Shown here one piece after another: positions 17,721 to 27,475 of a stretch of 56,033 nt of DNA. Positions within the stretch are counted from its first letter, which is position 1; each line of letters starts with the position of its first letter. Source of the stretch: an uncultured Lachnospiraceae bacterium (lineage in GTDB: Bacteria > Bacillota > Clostridia > Lachnospirales > Lachnospiraceae); NCBI GenBank assembly GCA_937965795.1, contig CALCMD010000075.1:1-56033 (forward strand). Direction: 5' to 3'. The notes below the pieces were generated by a model. That model was not told the origin of the DNA and searched no databases. It was given only the letters and a program-made list of their open reading frames with translations. The position numbers were made by a program, and so were the translations under genes.

Positions 17721-20700
17721 ATGCCGAGTTTATTCACAGAAGATACATACGAACAGGCCATCATAGAACTGTTCGAAAATATGGGCTATGATCACCTCTA
17801 CGCCCCAGATATGGAGAGAGATTATAACAGTCCCCTGCTGGATTCTGTCCTTAGAAATAGTTTGGTGCGTATTAACCGTGGTCTGCCTGTAGAAGCCATT
17901 GATGAGGCACTGGCTAAACTGAGAACGTTTGATACTGGAAGCCTGTTGCAGAAGAATATCATTTTCATGGATTATCTACAAAACGGCATCACGGTAAAGT
18001 TCTTTGTAAAGGGAGAGGAGCAATCGTCGATTGTGCGCCTGATTGACTACACGAAAGTACAAAATAATTCTTTCTATGTGGTGAATCAGTTTACATTTCT
18101 TGAGAATGGAAACAATCGTCGCCCGGATGTTATTCTATTTATAAATGGTTTGCCACTTGTGTTGATGGAGCTTAAAAGCCCGGTAAAGGACGAGGTGGGC
18201 GCTGAGAATGCTTATAACCAAATCCGTAATTATATAAAGGACATACCATCCATTTTCTACTATAATGCTATCTGCGTAATTAGTGACCTGTCTACAAATA
18301 AGGCCGGAACAATTACGTCTGGTCTTGACCGCTTTATGGAGTGGAAAACAAAAGATGGTAGTTACGAAGATACTTCGTTCGCTGGATTTGAAACTTTCTA
18401 TGAAGGTATGTTCCAGAAGGAACGCCTGCTTGATATATTAAAGAACTTTATTCTTTTCTCAGGCACCAGTACAGGAAGGTTTAAAGTATTAGCAGGATAC
18501 CATCAATATTTTGCCGTTCGTAAAGCTATCGAGAAAGCCAAGGTAGCAGCCAGGACAGATGGTAGGGGAGGTGTGTTCTGGCATACTCAGGGCTCCGGAA
18601 AATCTCTGTCTATGGTGTTCTATGCACATTTACTGCAGGAAGCCCTGGATAGTCCAACGATTGTTGTTATGACGGACCGCATAGATCTGGATGATCAGCT
18701 TTATGCTCAGTTTTCACAGTGTGCGGACTTTTTGCGTCAGACACCGGTGCAAGCCGGGAGTAAGGAACACCTGAAGTCACTGCTTGATGGCAGAAGTGCC
18801 AACGGTATTATTTTCACCACAATGTTTAAGTTTGAGCGTGGGGAAAGACCATTGTCAGAACGTAAAAACGTCGTGGTTATGGCAGATGAAGCCCATCGTG
18901 GTCAGTATGGATTTGATGAAAAAATCGTCATGTCTGAGAATGAAGCTGGCGAAAAAGAAGCGCATACCGTTATTGGAAATGCACGTATTATTCACGATGC
19001 ACTTCCAAATGCTACATTTATTGGATTCACAGGAACGCCGATTTCTGCAAAGGATAGAAATACCCGTGAAGTTTTTGGTGATTATATTGATATTTATGAT
19101 ATGACGCAGGCCGTAGAGGATGGCGCTACAAGACCGGTTTATTACGAGAGTCGTGTTGTCCATCTGAAACTGGATGAAAACACACTGGCACTCATTGATT
19201 CCACTTATGACATCTTGGAGCAGCAGTCCGATGCTGCGACCATTGATAAAAGCAAAAAGATGCTTGGACAGATGGAAAGCGTTCTGGGAGCAGATTCTAC
19301 GATAGAATCTCTCTGCGGTGATATTGTCCAACATTATGAAAAATACAGGGCAAATTTCCTGACGGGAAAAGCAATGATCGTAGCTTACTCCCGCCCGATT
19401 GCTATGAAAATCTATCGCTGTATCTTAGAGATGCGTCCGACATGGACTGAGAAAGTTGGGGTCGTTATGACTGGCGGAAACAATGATCCGGAAGACTGGA
19501 AAGAGATCATAGGAACCAAATCGCACAAGGAAGAGTTAGCAAGAAAATTTAAAGATAATAGCGATCCGATGAAGATTGCCATTGTCGTAGATATGTGGCT
19601 GACCGGATTTGATGTACCTTCCCTTGCAACGATGTATGTGTACAAACCGATGCACGGATATAACCTGATGCAGGCTATCGCTCGTGTCAATCGTGTCTTC
19701 AAGGATAAAGAAGGAGGATTGATCGTAGACTATGTTGGAATTGCGACAGCCTTGAAAGCGGCAATGAAGGAATATACTAAGCGTGATCAGTCAAAATATG
19801 GAGATATGAACATTGCTAGGATGGCATATCCGAAATTTCAGGAGAAGCTGCAGGTCTGCAAGGACTTATTGCACGGCTTTGATTTCAGTGGGTTTATTGG
19901 AGGATCACCGCTTACGATGGCAAAGCTCATCACTGGTGGTGTAAACTTCATTTTAGATGCAAAAGTACCAGACAGAAAAGATTTGTTTTTGAAGGAAGCT
20001 ATGCTCTTAAAGCAGTCACATTCCCTGTGCTCCAGTATGACTACAGAGCAAGAACGACATGAAGCAGCTTATATGGAGGCTTTGCGTTCAACTGTTATCA
20101 AGATTACCTATGGCGGCACAGGTGGCAAAAATTTGTCTTTGAATGAAATCAATGACCAAATCAATGAGCTATTGAAGGCAGCAGTTCAAAGCGAAGGAGT
20201 TATCAGTCTGTTTGACAGCAGCAAAACAGGTGGTGAGAATTTCAGCTTATTTGATCCTGCCGTTCTGGATGAGATTTCCAGAATGAAGGAAAAGAACATT
20301 GCAGTGGAAATCCTGAAAAAGCTCATGGCGGAGCAGGTATCTTTGTATAAGAGAACCAATGTGGTGCAATCTCAGAAATTCTCAGAGAAAATTGCACAGT
20401 TAATGAACTCCTACTATAACGGTCTTATAACAAACGAGGAAGTGATCAAGGAGCTTTTGAAAACTGCGGAGGAGATTGCAGGCCTCTATAAGAATGGACA
20501 GCAGTTGGGGCTTTCTCAGGAGGAGCTTGCATTCTATGATGCGCTGACGAAGCCGGAACATATTAAGGATTTCTATCAGAACGAGGATTTGATTGCCTTG
20601 ACAAAAGAGTTAACTGAAATGCTGCGTAAAAATCGTACGATCGACTGGCAGAAGAAAGAGACAGCCAGAGCGCAGATGCGCAAAATGGTTAAACGTCTTC

Positions 20701-20882
20701 TTAAGAAATATAAATATCCACCAGAAGATTATGATTTTGCCATCAAAACTGTGATTAGCCAGTGTGAGCTTTGGACGGATAATGTGAAACCTCGCAAAGA
20801 GGAGAAATTCTATAAATTCGTATCTGAACGCGAATTGAGTATGGTGGCAGAAGAAACAGCTCTTTACGGAGAGAAGAAGTAA
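17721..20882 (+). CDS. hsdR: Type I restriction endonuclease subunit HsdR
   Basis: 1053 residues, typical for HsdR. It is the ATP-dependent translocase and nuclease of the type I complex. The N-terminal nuclease region has the PD-(D/E)XK pattern (NRRPDVILFINGLPLVLMELK). The helicase domains carry HTQGSGKS with Walker A near residue 291, MADEAHRGQYG and FIGFTGTP, then ARVNRVFKDKEGG. The C-terminal helical domain binds the methylase core. The ATG at 17721 follows AGGAGG; the in-frame TTG at 17715 overlaps that site. Its promoter would have to be upstream of the invertible segment or just before it. Confidence 0.95.
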   Translation: MPSLFTEDTYEQAIIELFENMGYDHLYAPDMERDYNSPLLDSVLRNSLVRINRGLPVEAIDEALAKLRTFDTGSLLQKNIIFMDYLQNGITVKFFVKGEEQSSIVRLIDYTKVQNNSFYVVNQFTFLENGNNRRPDVILFINGLPLVLMELKSPVKDEVGAENAYNQIRNYIKDIPSIFYYNAICVISDLSTNKAGTITSGLDRFMEWKTKDGSYEDTSFAGFETFYEGMFQKERLLDILKNFILFSGTSTGRFKVLAGYHQYFAVRKAIEKAKVAARTDGRGGVFWHTQGSGKSLSMVFYAHLLQEALDSPTIVVMTDRIDLDDQLYAQFSQCADFLRQTPVQAGSKEHLKSLLDGRSANGIIFTTMFKFERGERPLSERKNVVVMADEAHRGQYGFDEKIVMSENEAGEKEAHTVIGNARIIHDALPNATFIGFTGTPISAKDRNTREVFGDYIDIYDMTQAVEDGATRPVYYESRVVHLKLDENTLALIDSTYDILEQQSDAATIDKSKKMLGQMESVLGADSTIESLCGDIVQHYEKYRANFLTGKAMIVAYSRPIAMKIYRCILEMRPTWTEKVGVVMTGGNNDPEDWKEIIGTKSHKEELARKFKDNSDPMKIAIVVDMWLTGFDVPSLATMYVYKPMHGYNLMQAIARVNRVFKDKEGGLIVDYVGIATALKAAMKEYTKRDQSKYGDMNIARMAYPKFQEKLQVCKDLLHGFDFSGFIGGSPLTMAKLITGGVNFILDAKVPDRKDLFLKEAMLLKQSHSLCSSMTTEQERHEAAYMEALRSTVIKITYGGTGGKNLSLNEINDQINELLKAAVQSEGVISLFDSSKTGGENFSLFDPAVLDEISRMKEKNIAVEILKKLMAEQVSLYKRTNVVQSQKFSEKIAQLMNSYYNGLITNEEVIKELLKTAEEIAGLYKNGQQLGLSQEELAFYDALTKPEHIKDFYQNEDLIALTKELTEMLRKNRTIDWQKKETARAQMRKMVKRLLKKYKYPPEDYDFAIKTVISQCELWTDNVKPRKEEKFYKFVSERELSMVAEETALYGEKK

Positions 20883-21027
20883 TCAAAAGAGCAATGATTA
20901 CCTGTAAAAATTGAAAAAATAGGTGGAATGATATGTCACGAAATTGAGTGACGACAATTTATGTTTTGAGAGTTAGGGTTGTGTGAGGAGAATTATTGTC
21001 AAAAGTAAAAAGCAAAGGAGAAAAAAT

Positions 21028-21939
21028 ATGCTGAAATACTATGAGTATTTTCCGAGCGTAATGGAATGCTTATCTGACGGAAGATGTTATAAAACAAGCG
21101 AAATTATTGAATATTGCTGCGAAAAATTGAAAATATCCGAAGAGGACAAAAAGCAAGTCCTTTCAAGCGGTCAGCCTGTTGTAAGTAATCGTGTTAATTG
21201 GGCGGTTACATATTTAAGGAAAGCAAAGCTTATTGAATCTCCCCAAAGAGGAACTTCTCAGATTACGGACAGAGGAAAAGAAGCGTTGAAGGGCAGGGCT
21301 GAAAATATTACGCTTGCATATCTCCATAAATTTAAAGAATTTAACGAATTTTGTCATGTGAATAAAGGTAAAAGTGATTCCGGAAATATTCCTGATTTAA
21401 TAAGCGATGAAAGTCCGCAGGAACAGATAGAAAAAGCTATTTCGCAGATTAATTCCAATCTTGCAGACGAACTTATGACTGAAATCACCAAAATTGCTCC
21501 GTATGAATTTGAACGTCTCGTTGTACAACTGCTTATTAAAATGGGTTACGGTTCACAGAGCTTAAATGAAACGGCAGTCACTAAAAAATCGGGCGACGAA
21601 GGCATTGACGGAATTATTTCCGCCGACAGATTCGGATTTGATACCGTTTATGTCCAGGCTAAACAGTGGAAAAAGGAAACGTCTGTTGGACGGCCTGAAA
21701 TACAAAAATTTCTAGGAGCGTTGGCAGGACAAGGAGCGACCAAAGGGCTTTTTATTACAACCGCGCATTTTTCAAAAGAGGCAAAAGATTTTGCAAATAA
21801 AAATCTCCAGAGCAAAATTGTTCTGGTTGATGGAGAGGAATTTTGCAGTCTTATGATTGAATATGATTTAGGCGTTTCGACTGTGGAAACGTATAAAATC
21901 AAACGAATTGATACGGATTATTTTAATGATGAATTTTGA
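21028..21939 (+). CDS. Mrr-like restriction endonuclease
   Basis: 303 residues. An N-terminal winged-helix domain (about 1-90, with N-R-V-N-W-A-V-T-Y-L-R-K-A-K-L-I) is followed by an Mrr catalytic domain (about 150-290) with the PD-(D/E)XK-type signature GDEGIDGII and VYVQAKQW. Mrr enzymes are type IV nucleases that cut DNA carrying foreign methylation. The ATG at 21028 follows AAAGGAGAAAAAAT; the longer frame from 20983 lacks a site. It lies 145 bases after hsdR, apparently a separate unit. A host with switching methylation could be exposed to self-attack by such an enzyme. Confidence 0.87.
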   Translation: MLKYYEYFPSVMECLSDGRCYKTSEIIEYCCEKLKISEEDKKQVLSSGQPVVSNRVNWAVTYLRKAKLIESPQRGTSQITDRGKEALKGRAENITLAYLHKFKEFNEFCHVNKGKSDSGNIPDLISDESPQEQIEKAISQINSNLADELMTEITKIAPYEFERLVVQLLIKMGYGSQSLNETAVTKKSGDEGIDGIISADRFGFDTVYVQAKQWKKETSVGRPEIQKFLGALAGQGATKGLFITTAHFSKEAKDFANKNLQSKIVLVDGEEFCSLMIEYDLGVSTVETYKIKRIDTDYFNDEF

Positions 21940-22098
21940 AGAATTAATGGAACGGATACATTATGTTAGTTGGAAATGAGAAGCGGTGTAAAAGAATGAT
22001 GGATGTTGTGCGGAATCATAAGAAGTATACTGGAATGTTAAACTTTTGAAACCGGGTAAATGTGGGTTTCATTGGAGCAGAAGGAGTTTTGTTCATAA

Positions 22099-25000
22099 AT
22101 GATAGAAAAATATAAGATTTTAGAATCATGGATCATGGTGGAACATTTATCGGAGGGGGATATCAATCTCAATGATAAGGCGATTCTCACTCTGAATGAT
22201 TTGCATGGACGGGATTTTTATTCGCTGTTTCTGTATGAGATTGAAAAAAAGAAATGGCCTCAGTGGCAAAATGGAGGAGTCGTTGTCTATTTTGATGTCT
22301 TTAAATTTCAGGAAGTTGTGGATTTCCTCCGCGCACAGTACGGTTTGGAATCGACGAATGAAGATATTCGCTTCGGAAATAAGTTCAGTTTTGCGCTGTG
22401 TTTTGATAAGGAGCTTTATTTTCTGGAAAGCATGACATTCTTTACGGAAAGCGCTTACATACGGTATTACAAAAAGGTACCCCATGAGGAAGAGTTTCGG
22501 GAATTTGAGAGAGATCTTAAAAATCAGTTTGCTCAGGATTTTGCTGAGACAGCCGGGGATCTGGAGAAGTTTAATGCGGCAATGAAAAAGCAATTCGTGC
22601 GATATGGGATCGATGTGACAAACTGCCGGATGCAGTTTCCGGAAAATATAGAGACGGAAGCGACAAATCTGCATTCTTTTTTCATTGATGATCTGCAAAA
22701 AGCAAAGAAAATCAGCACGGCCAATCTGAGTGCCTATTTGTATGGAAATAAGGAGGGACGCAAGAACCTTGACAGCAAAAAAAATTCAGTGAATTTCGAG
22801 CCGTATATATTTGAACAGATTTTGCAGCCGAAAAATTATCCTCTGGGCAGGTTTCCAAGCAATACGACGTATGCGCTTTCTCTGATGCAGCAAGTTGCGG
22901 TAAATTTATCCATCGGTTTTGATAACAATCAGATACGAAGTGTCAACGGTCCTCCGGGAACTGGGAAAACGACGCTTTTGAAGGACATATTTGCTCAGTT
23001 AATCGTGCAGCAGGCGTATGATATTGTGCAGCTTTCGGATCATTTTATCAAAGGGACAGAGAGGACGATTTATTTTAATTGCGCGTCGATTGGAGAAATC
23101 CCGGAATACATTACTCAAAACAATATCGTGGTTGCAAGCTCGAATAACAGTGCGGTTCAAAATATTGTGAATGAACTTCCGTTGAGTAAGGAAATTGACA
23201 ATGCTTTGCTCGCGGAACTCAAAGAGGCGGACTATTTTCGTGAGATATCGAATGCGAAGCTATCGGAAAAGTGGCTGGAAGATGAGAATGGGAAGAGAAG
23301 AAAGGAGCTGGTCAAAGAAGCTGTTCCGGGAGAAGAAAAGTTTTGGGGAGTATTTTCACTTGAGGGTGGAAAAGCGGACAATATGGCCAATATCTTCACA
23401 AATGTGGAACATATTTATCAATATCTGGAAGAAGAATACCTGCCGGATCAGGGGATATATGAACAATTTAGGAGGTATTATAAGGAAGTAGAAGGGATTC
23501 GGGAAAAGAGACAGATATTTGCAGACCGCATTCGGGAATATCAGGAATGTACCCAAAAGCTGGGACAGGTTTTGGACAGCTATCAAAAAGAATTAGAGAA
23601 AAGAGAGAATGAGCTGTGTGCAGAACTTCAGAAACTTGCAGAAATCGAACGGGAATGCAGGCAGCAGTTGGAACAGTTGCAATGCTGTCTGAAGGAGACG
23701 CAAAACAGAGCGGAAACTGTCGGAAAAAACATGACCAGTATGGACAAGTGTTTTCAGGTATACTAGGAGCAACGTCCTCATTTTTTTTCGGGAAAGAAAA
23801 AGAAAGAGGAATATAGGAGCAGATTAAATGAAATTACGGCGCAGCTCGTAAAATTAAGTGATGAAGAGATAGAATGCAGCAAGCAGGAGAAAGAAATTCA
23901 ACATAAGATTCTTTTGTGGCAGACGAAACTGGGACAAAGTACCGGAAAACAGGCGGAACTTCAGGGAACGTTTGACAGTTGGAAAAAGGAAGAAGACGAT
24001 AAAATTTCAGATTTGGAAAAAAGAATTCGCGAATACGAAAATATTAGAAACGACGGTAGGGCAGAACCGCTGAATATGAATCAGGCCTATGAGGATTTAC
24101 AGATGTCAAACCCGTGGTTTGACGAAGCGTATCGTGTCATGCAGTCAAAATTGTTTGCTATGGCATTACGTGTACGAAAACAATTTCTTTATGAGAACAG
24201 AAAAAATGTAAAGGCAGCCCTCAGCATCTGGAAGCGCCAGCACGAATATTTGGAACGAAAACCTGTAATTGTGGCAGCATGGAACTGGATGAATATGATA
24301 ATTCCGGTGATTAGTTCCACATTTGCCAGTTTTTCTCGTATGTGCAAAAATCTTGGGGCAGAGACACTGGGGCATCTTTTTATCGATGAAGCAGGACAAG
24401 CGCTTCCGCAGGCGGCTGTCGGGGCGATTTATCGCAGCAGGCATGTGATGGTGGTCGGTGATCCGCAGCAGATCAAACCGGTTCTTACGCTGGATTCCAA
24501 TATCCTGTATATGCTGGGCAGGCATTTTGGGGTGACGGAAAAATATTTGTCTGCATCGGCGTCTGTACAGACCTTAGTAGATGCGGCGAGTCAGTATGGG
24601 TTTTATCGAAAGCAGGACAAGTCGGAGGATTCATGGGTTGGTATTCCGCTATGGGTGCATAGAAGATGCCGGTATCCGATGTTTACAATTTCAAACATGA
24701 TTTCCTATGACGGACTTATGGTGCAGGGGATGAAAAAGTATGGAAAAACAGGGTGGTTTGATGTTGGTGGAATGGCGAACGATAAATATGTCGAGGCGCA
24801 GGGGGAATTCCTTTTGCAAAAGCTCAGGGAGATGATAGCTAAAAATCCAAAAATCATAGATAAAAAAGAAAAAGACGTAGTTTATGTAATTACGCCGTTT
24901 TCTAATGTAGCATATCAGCTTTCGAAAAAATTGCAGAAAATTCATTTTACCAGATACGATGAATATGAGAAGCCGACCAATGTTGGAACTGTTCATACGT

Positions 25001-25530
25001 TTCAGGGGAAAGAGGCTCCAATCGTATTTTTTGTGCTCGGCGCAGACCAACAGAGCAGCGGCGCTGCGCGCTGGGCAGTGGACGAAGCGAATATCATGAA
25101 CGTTGCGGCTACGAGAGCCAAAGAGGAGTTTTATATTATCGGTGATAGGAAATTGTATCTCGGACTCGGCTGTGATGTCGTGACAGATACGGACTGGATT
25201 ATCAGACAATACAAAAATCAGCACCCGGATCTTGTGTATGATCAGATATATAAGACGGAGCTGCGTATGCAGGTCAATGAAACACAGATGCCTGTTATAG
25301 ATGCGGATTTAAGACGAATTACGGGAACGGTTAAATATGTTGGGAAGGGAACAAAAAGTTTTTATGCCTATGTCGCTGGCGTTGACGGAAAAGAATATTC
25401 CATTACCGAAAACATTTATCTCAAGACGGAGCATGCGATAGAAGTGATTCAAAAGGGTAAAAAAATATCTTTTGTTCCGGAAGAAGGGAAAAAGAAACTG
25501 TTTGCTACAGAGGTGAAGACGGATGTTTAG
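22099..25530 (+). pseudogene. Superfamily 1 (DNA2/NAM7-type) helicase interrupted by one TAG
   Basis: A single frame of 1143 sense positions broken only by TAG at codon 556 (23764-23766). The N-part has Walker A GPPGTGKTT at about residues 285-293. A long charged coiled-coil region spans about 460-640. The C-part has HLFIDEAGQALPQ (Walker B), VVGDPQQIKPV, GTVHTFQGKEAPIVFFVLG and NVAATRAKEEFYIIGD. Large helicases of this type occur in defence islands beside nucleases, here directly after mrr. The stop falls inside the coiled coil and separates the two ATPase motifs, so neither half would work alone. CAG or CAA (Gln) to TAG is the likely change. AAGGAG at 22081 is the ribosome binding site. Confidence 0.8.
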
Positions 25531-25606
25531 CGGGAAATTTAACGGCGCTCAGATTTGTAAATATTGACTTTAAGAAACAGCAGCAGATATTTCTCCGTGA
25601 AAAAAT

Positions 25607-25650
25607 AAGAGTGAAGATATGTAATAGAACAGTATCTTCACTCTTTTCTG
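25607..25650. terminator. Bidirectional terminator between helicase and hxlR
   Basis: AAGAGTGAAGATA (25607-25619) pairs perfectly with TATCTTCACTCTT (25633-25645). It is preceded by an A run and followed by T-rich sequence, so it can work for both convergent genes. Confidence 0.85.
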
Positions 25651-25971
25651 TTACATTTTTTTATAGGCGTTTCCCCATTCAACCATAGAATCGAGAATAG
25701 GTTTTAGGGACCGGCCTAAATCGCTTAAGGCATATTCGACTCTTGGCGGAACTTCTGGAAAGACAGTTCTTGTGACCAGTCCATCATTTTCCATTGAGCG
25801 GAGGCTGTCGGTGAGAACCTTCTGGCTGATGCCTTCCAAATCCTTTTTAAGTTCGTTGAAACGCCAGGGTCGTGCCAACAGATTTCTTATGATAAGTAAT
25901 TTCCATTTGCTTCCGATAAGGGCAACGGTAGTGGCAACCGGGCATTCTGGCAATTCTTCTTTTGTCAGCAT
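25651..25971 (-). CDS. HxlR-family transcription regulator, YodB-like
   Basis: 106 residues of winged-helix HxlR type: the ALIGSKWKLLIIRNLL helix, FNELKKDLEGISQKVLTDSLR and a wing with VPPRVEYALSDLGRSL. A Cys in PECP lies at about residue 10, just before the first helix. This is the position of the redox-sensing Cys of Bacillus YodB, which controls nitroreductase genes in response to quinones. I chose ATG at 25971 (AAGGAG 8 bases upstream) over the GTG at 25980. It is divergent from the RiPP operon and probably controls it and itself. Confidence 0.85.
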   Translation of the reverse strand: MLTKEELPECPVATTVALIGSKWKLLIIRNLLARPWRFNELKKDLEGISQKVLTDSLRSMENDGLVTRTVFPEVPPRVEYALSDLGRSLKPILDSMVEWGNAYKKM

Positions 25972-26003
25972 AAAATCCACTCCTTACTTAGATTTCTTTT
26001 GAA

Positions 26004-26044
26004 TGTTACATCAAATTATAATGTAACACGGATAGAACTGTCAA
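26004..26044 (-). promoter_or_regulatory. hxlR promoter with overlapping operator dyad
   Basis: On the minus strand TTGACA (26039-26044), an 18-base spacer and TATAAT (26015-26020) form a strong promoter. The perfect dyad TGTTACAT (26004-26011) / ATGTAACA (26021-26028) covers the -10 element. Further half-sites of GTTAC type lie at about 26048-26072. They are on the way to the RiPP operon, which suggests that one regulator controls both directions. Confidence 0.75.
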
Positions 26045-26188
26045 TGGGTTACAAAAAGGTGACCAGTGTTACTTTTTTGTGCCTCTGTAATAAAAATGTG
26101 CGTACTTTTTTTTATGACCCGGTCTTGCTATTCTTAAGGTGCAGTAGGGCAAAAGCCCGCAAAGATTATATTGCAGGAGGTAAGTGAA

Positions 26189-26383
26189 ATGGCATTAACA
26201 AACATTGCAGGTTGGAACGAAGACGAGAACAGGCAGGCAAGCGCAGCATGCGGGACAGCATGTGGAGCATTCGACAAACCGGAAGAAAAGCCGGCGGCAT
26301 GCGGGACGGCGTGCGGAGCGTCTGACAAACCGGAAGAGAAACCAGCGGCATGCGGGACGGCGTGTGGAGCATCTGACAAGTAA
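26189..26383 (+). CDS. Cys-rich RiPP precursor peptide, ACGX-repeat type
   Basis: 64 residues from the ATG at 26189, which follows AGGAGG by 8 bases. A leader-like N-terminus (about residues 1-19) precedes three copies of ACGTACGA(F/S)DK separated by PEEKPA. Each copy has the spacing Cys-x3-Cys-x3-Asp. The repeat unit is 17 residues (51 bases). A radical SAM/SPASM gene follows after 30 bases. As I recall, this combination matches the 'ACGX' peptide and radical SAM families defined by curated models. Other radical SAM enzymes join Cys to Asp in Cys-x3-Asp motifs as thioethers (freyrasin), so thioether links are a reasonable guess. Product and function are unknown. Confidence 0.85.
   Translation: MALTNIAGWNEDENRQASAACGTACGAFDKPEEKPAACGTACGASDKPEEKPAACGTACGASDK
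26249..26383 (+). repeat. 51-bp tandem repeat coding for the RiPP core
   Basis: About 2.6 copies of a 51-base unit that begins with GCATGCGGGAC and differs between copies by only a few bases. The near identity suggests recent expansion by slippage or recombination, so copy number probably varies between strains. Confidence 0.85.
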
Positions 26384-26413
26384 GCGGAGATCAGAAGAAG
26401 GGAGTTGGATAGG

Positions 26414-27475
26414 ATGAACCAGTATTTTTCTTTTCAATGGCACATTACAGATGAATGTGACCAGCGCTGCAAGCACTGCTATATTTTTTCGGGAGAAGGA
26501 TGCAGGGAACTTAAGAGCATGACCTGGGAACAGATGCAGGAGGTGGTAGCAAATTGCGAAGATTTCTGTAAGGTTTACAATAGAGTGCCCTACTTTTACA
26601 TTACTGGAGGAGATCCTATCCTTCACCCTGATTTCTGGAAACTGATGGTAATGTTAAAAAGTAAGGACATCCCATTTACGCTTATGGGAAATCCGTTCCA
26701 TTTGGATGATGACATTTGCAGAATGCTGAAAGTCTGTGGCTGTGAAAAATATCAGATGTCACTGGATGGAATGAGAGAAACGCATGATTGGTTTAGAAAA
26801 ACGGGGAGTTTCGATCTTACATTGGAAAAGGTTGGCTGCCTGAATCGTGCCGGAATAAAAAGTGTGATTATGAGTACTGTTTCAAAGACAAATATGGATG
26901 AGATACCGGATGTAATTGATACGGTAGTGAAAGCGAAAGTTAAGGTTTTTGCATTTTCCCGTTATGTGCCGACTGGTGGAGAAGTAGATACCAGCATGAC
27001 TCCACAGGAGTACAGAAATCTTCTTGAAATCTGTGATGCAAAATATAAGGCATATGAAAAAGCAGGATGTGAAACCTATTTTAATAAAAAAGACCATCTG
27101 TGGACTTTGTATGAATATGAAACAGGGCAATTGAAACTGCCTGTAGATGCGAAAGAAGGCATGATTTACGGAGGGTGTAACTGTGGGAATTGCCATATCA
27201 CGATTTCATCAAATGGTGATGTGATGGCGTGCAGAAGGGTTACAAACAGTAAGGTGGCAAATATTTTTGAAGACAGACTGGCAGATGTGTGGATTTGTCA
27301 GATGGAAAAATATAGAGAGTATGATAAATTTAAGAAGTGCAGTAAATGTGAGCTGAAAGCATGGTGCAGGGGCTGCCCTGCGGTTGCAAATGGAACAAAT
27401 GGGGATTTCTATGAAACAGATCCACAGTGCTGGAAAACGAAGAATGAGATCACGGGAGAGGAATTGCCATGTTAA
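26414..27475 (+). CDS. Radical SAM/SPASM peptide maturase (ACGX system type)
   Basis: 353 residues. The radical SAM cluster ligands are in CDQRCKHC (residues 14-21), followed by the YITGGDP glycine motif and a TIM barrel. The SPASM-type C-terminus has CNCGNC near residue 255, then C-R-R, CSKCELKAWCRGCP and a final Cys, enough for two auxiliary 4Fe-4S clusters. Such enzymes modify ribosomal peptides, and the substrate is almost certainly the Cys-rich peptide encoded just upstream. It starts with ATG at 26414 after AAGGGAG. Its stop overlaps the start of the nitroreductase by 7 bases, which suggests translational coupling. Confidence 0.88.
   Translation: MNQYFSFQWHITDECDQRCKHCYIFSGEGCRELKSMTWEQMQEVVANCEDFCKVYNRVPYFYITGGDPILHPDFWKLMVMLKSKDIPFTLMGNPFHLDDDICRMLKVCGCEKYQMSLDGMRETHDWFRKTGSFDLTLEKVGCLNRAGIKSVIMSTVSKTNMDEIPDVIDTVVKAKVKVFAFSRYVPTGGEVDTSMTPQEYRNLLEICDAKYKAYEKAGCETYFNKKDHLWTLYEYETGQLKLPVDAKEGMIYGGCNCGNCHITISSNGDVMACRRVTNSKVANIFEDRLADVWICQMEKYREYDKFKKCSKCELKAWCRGCPAVANGTNGDFYETDPQCWKTKNEITGEELPC

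Noticed and set aside
26249..26383. CRISPR-like array of short repeats
   Set aside because: The repeats are in frame, differ by single bases, lack unique spacers and encode the peptide core. No cas genes are present. The triple repeat at 33399 was rejected for the same lack of spacers.
26134..26626. Minus-strand open frames over the RiPP precursor
   Set aside because: They arise from the GC-rich 51-bp repeat read backwards. The plus-strand frame has the proper ribosome binding site, and a matching maturase follows it.
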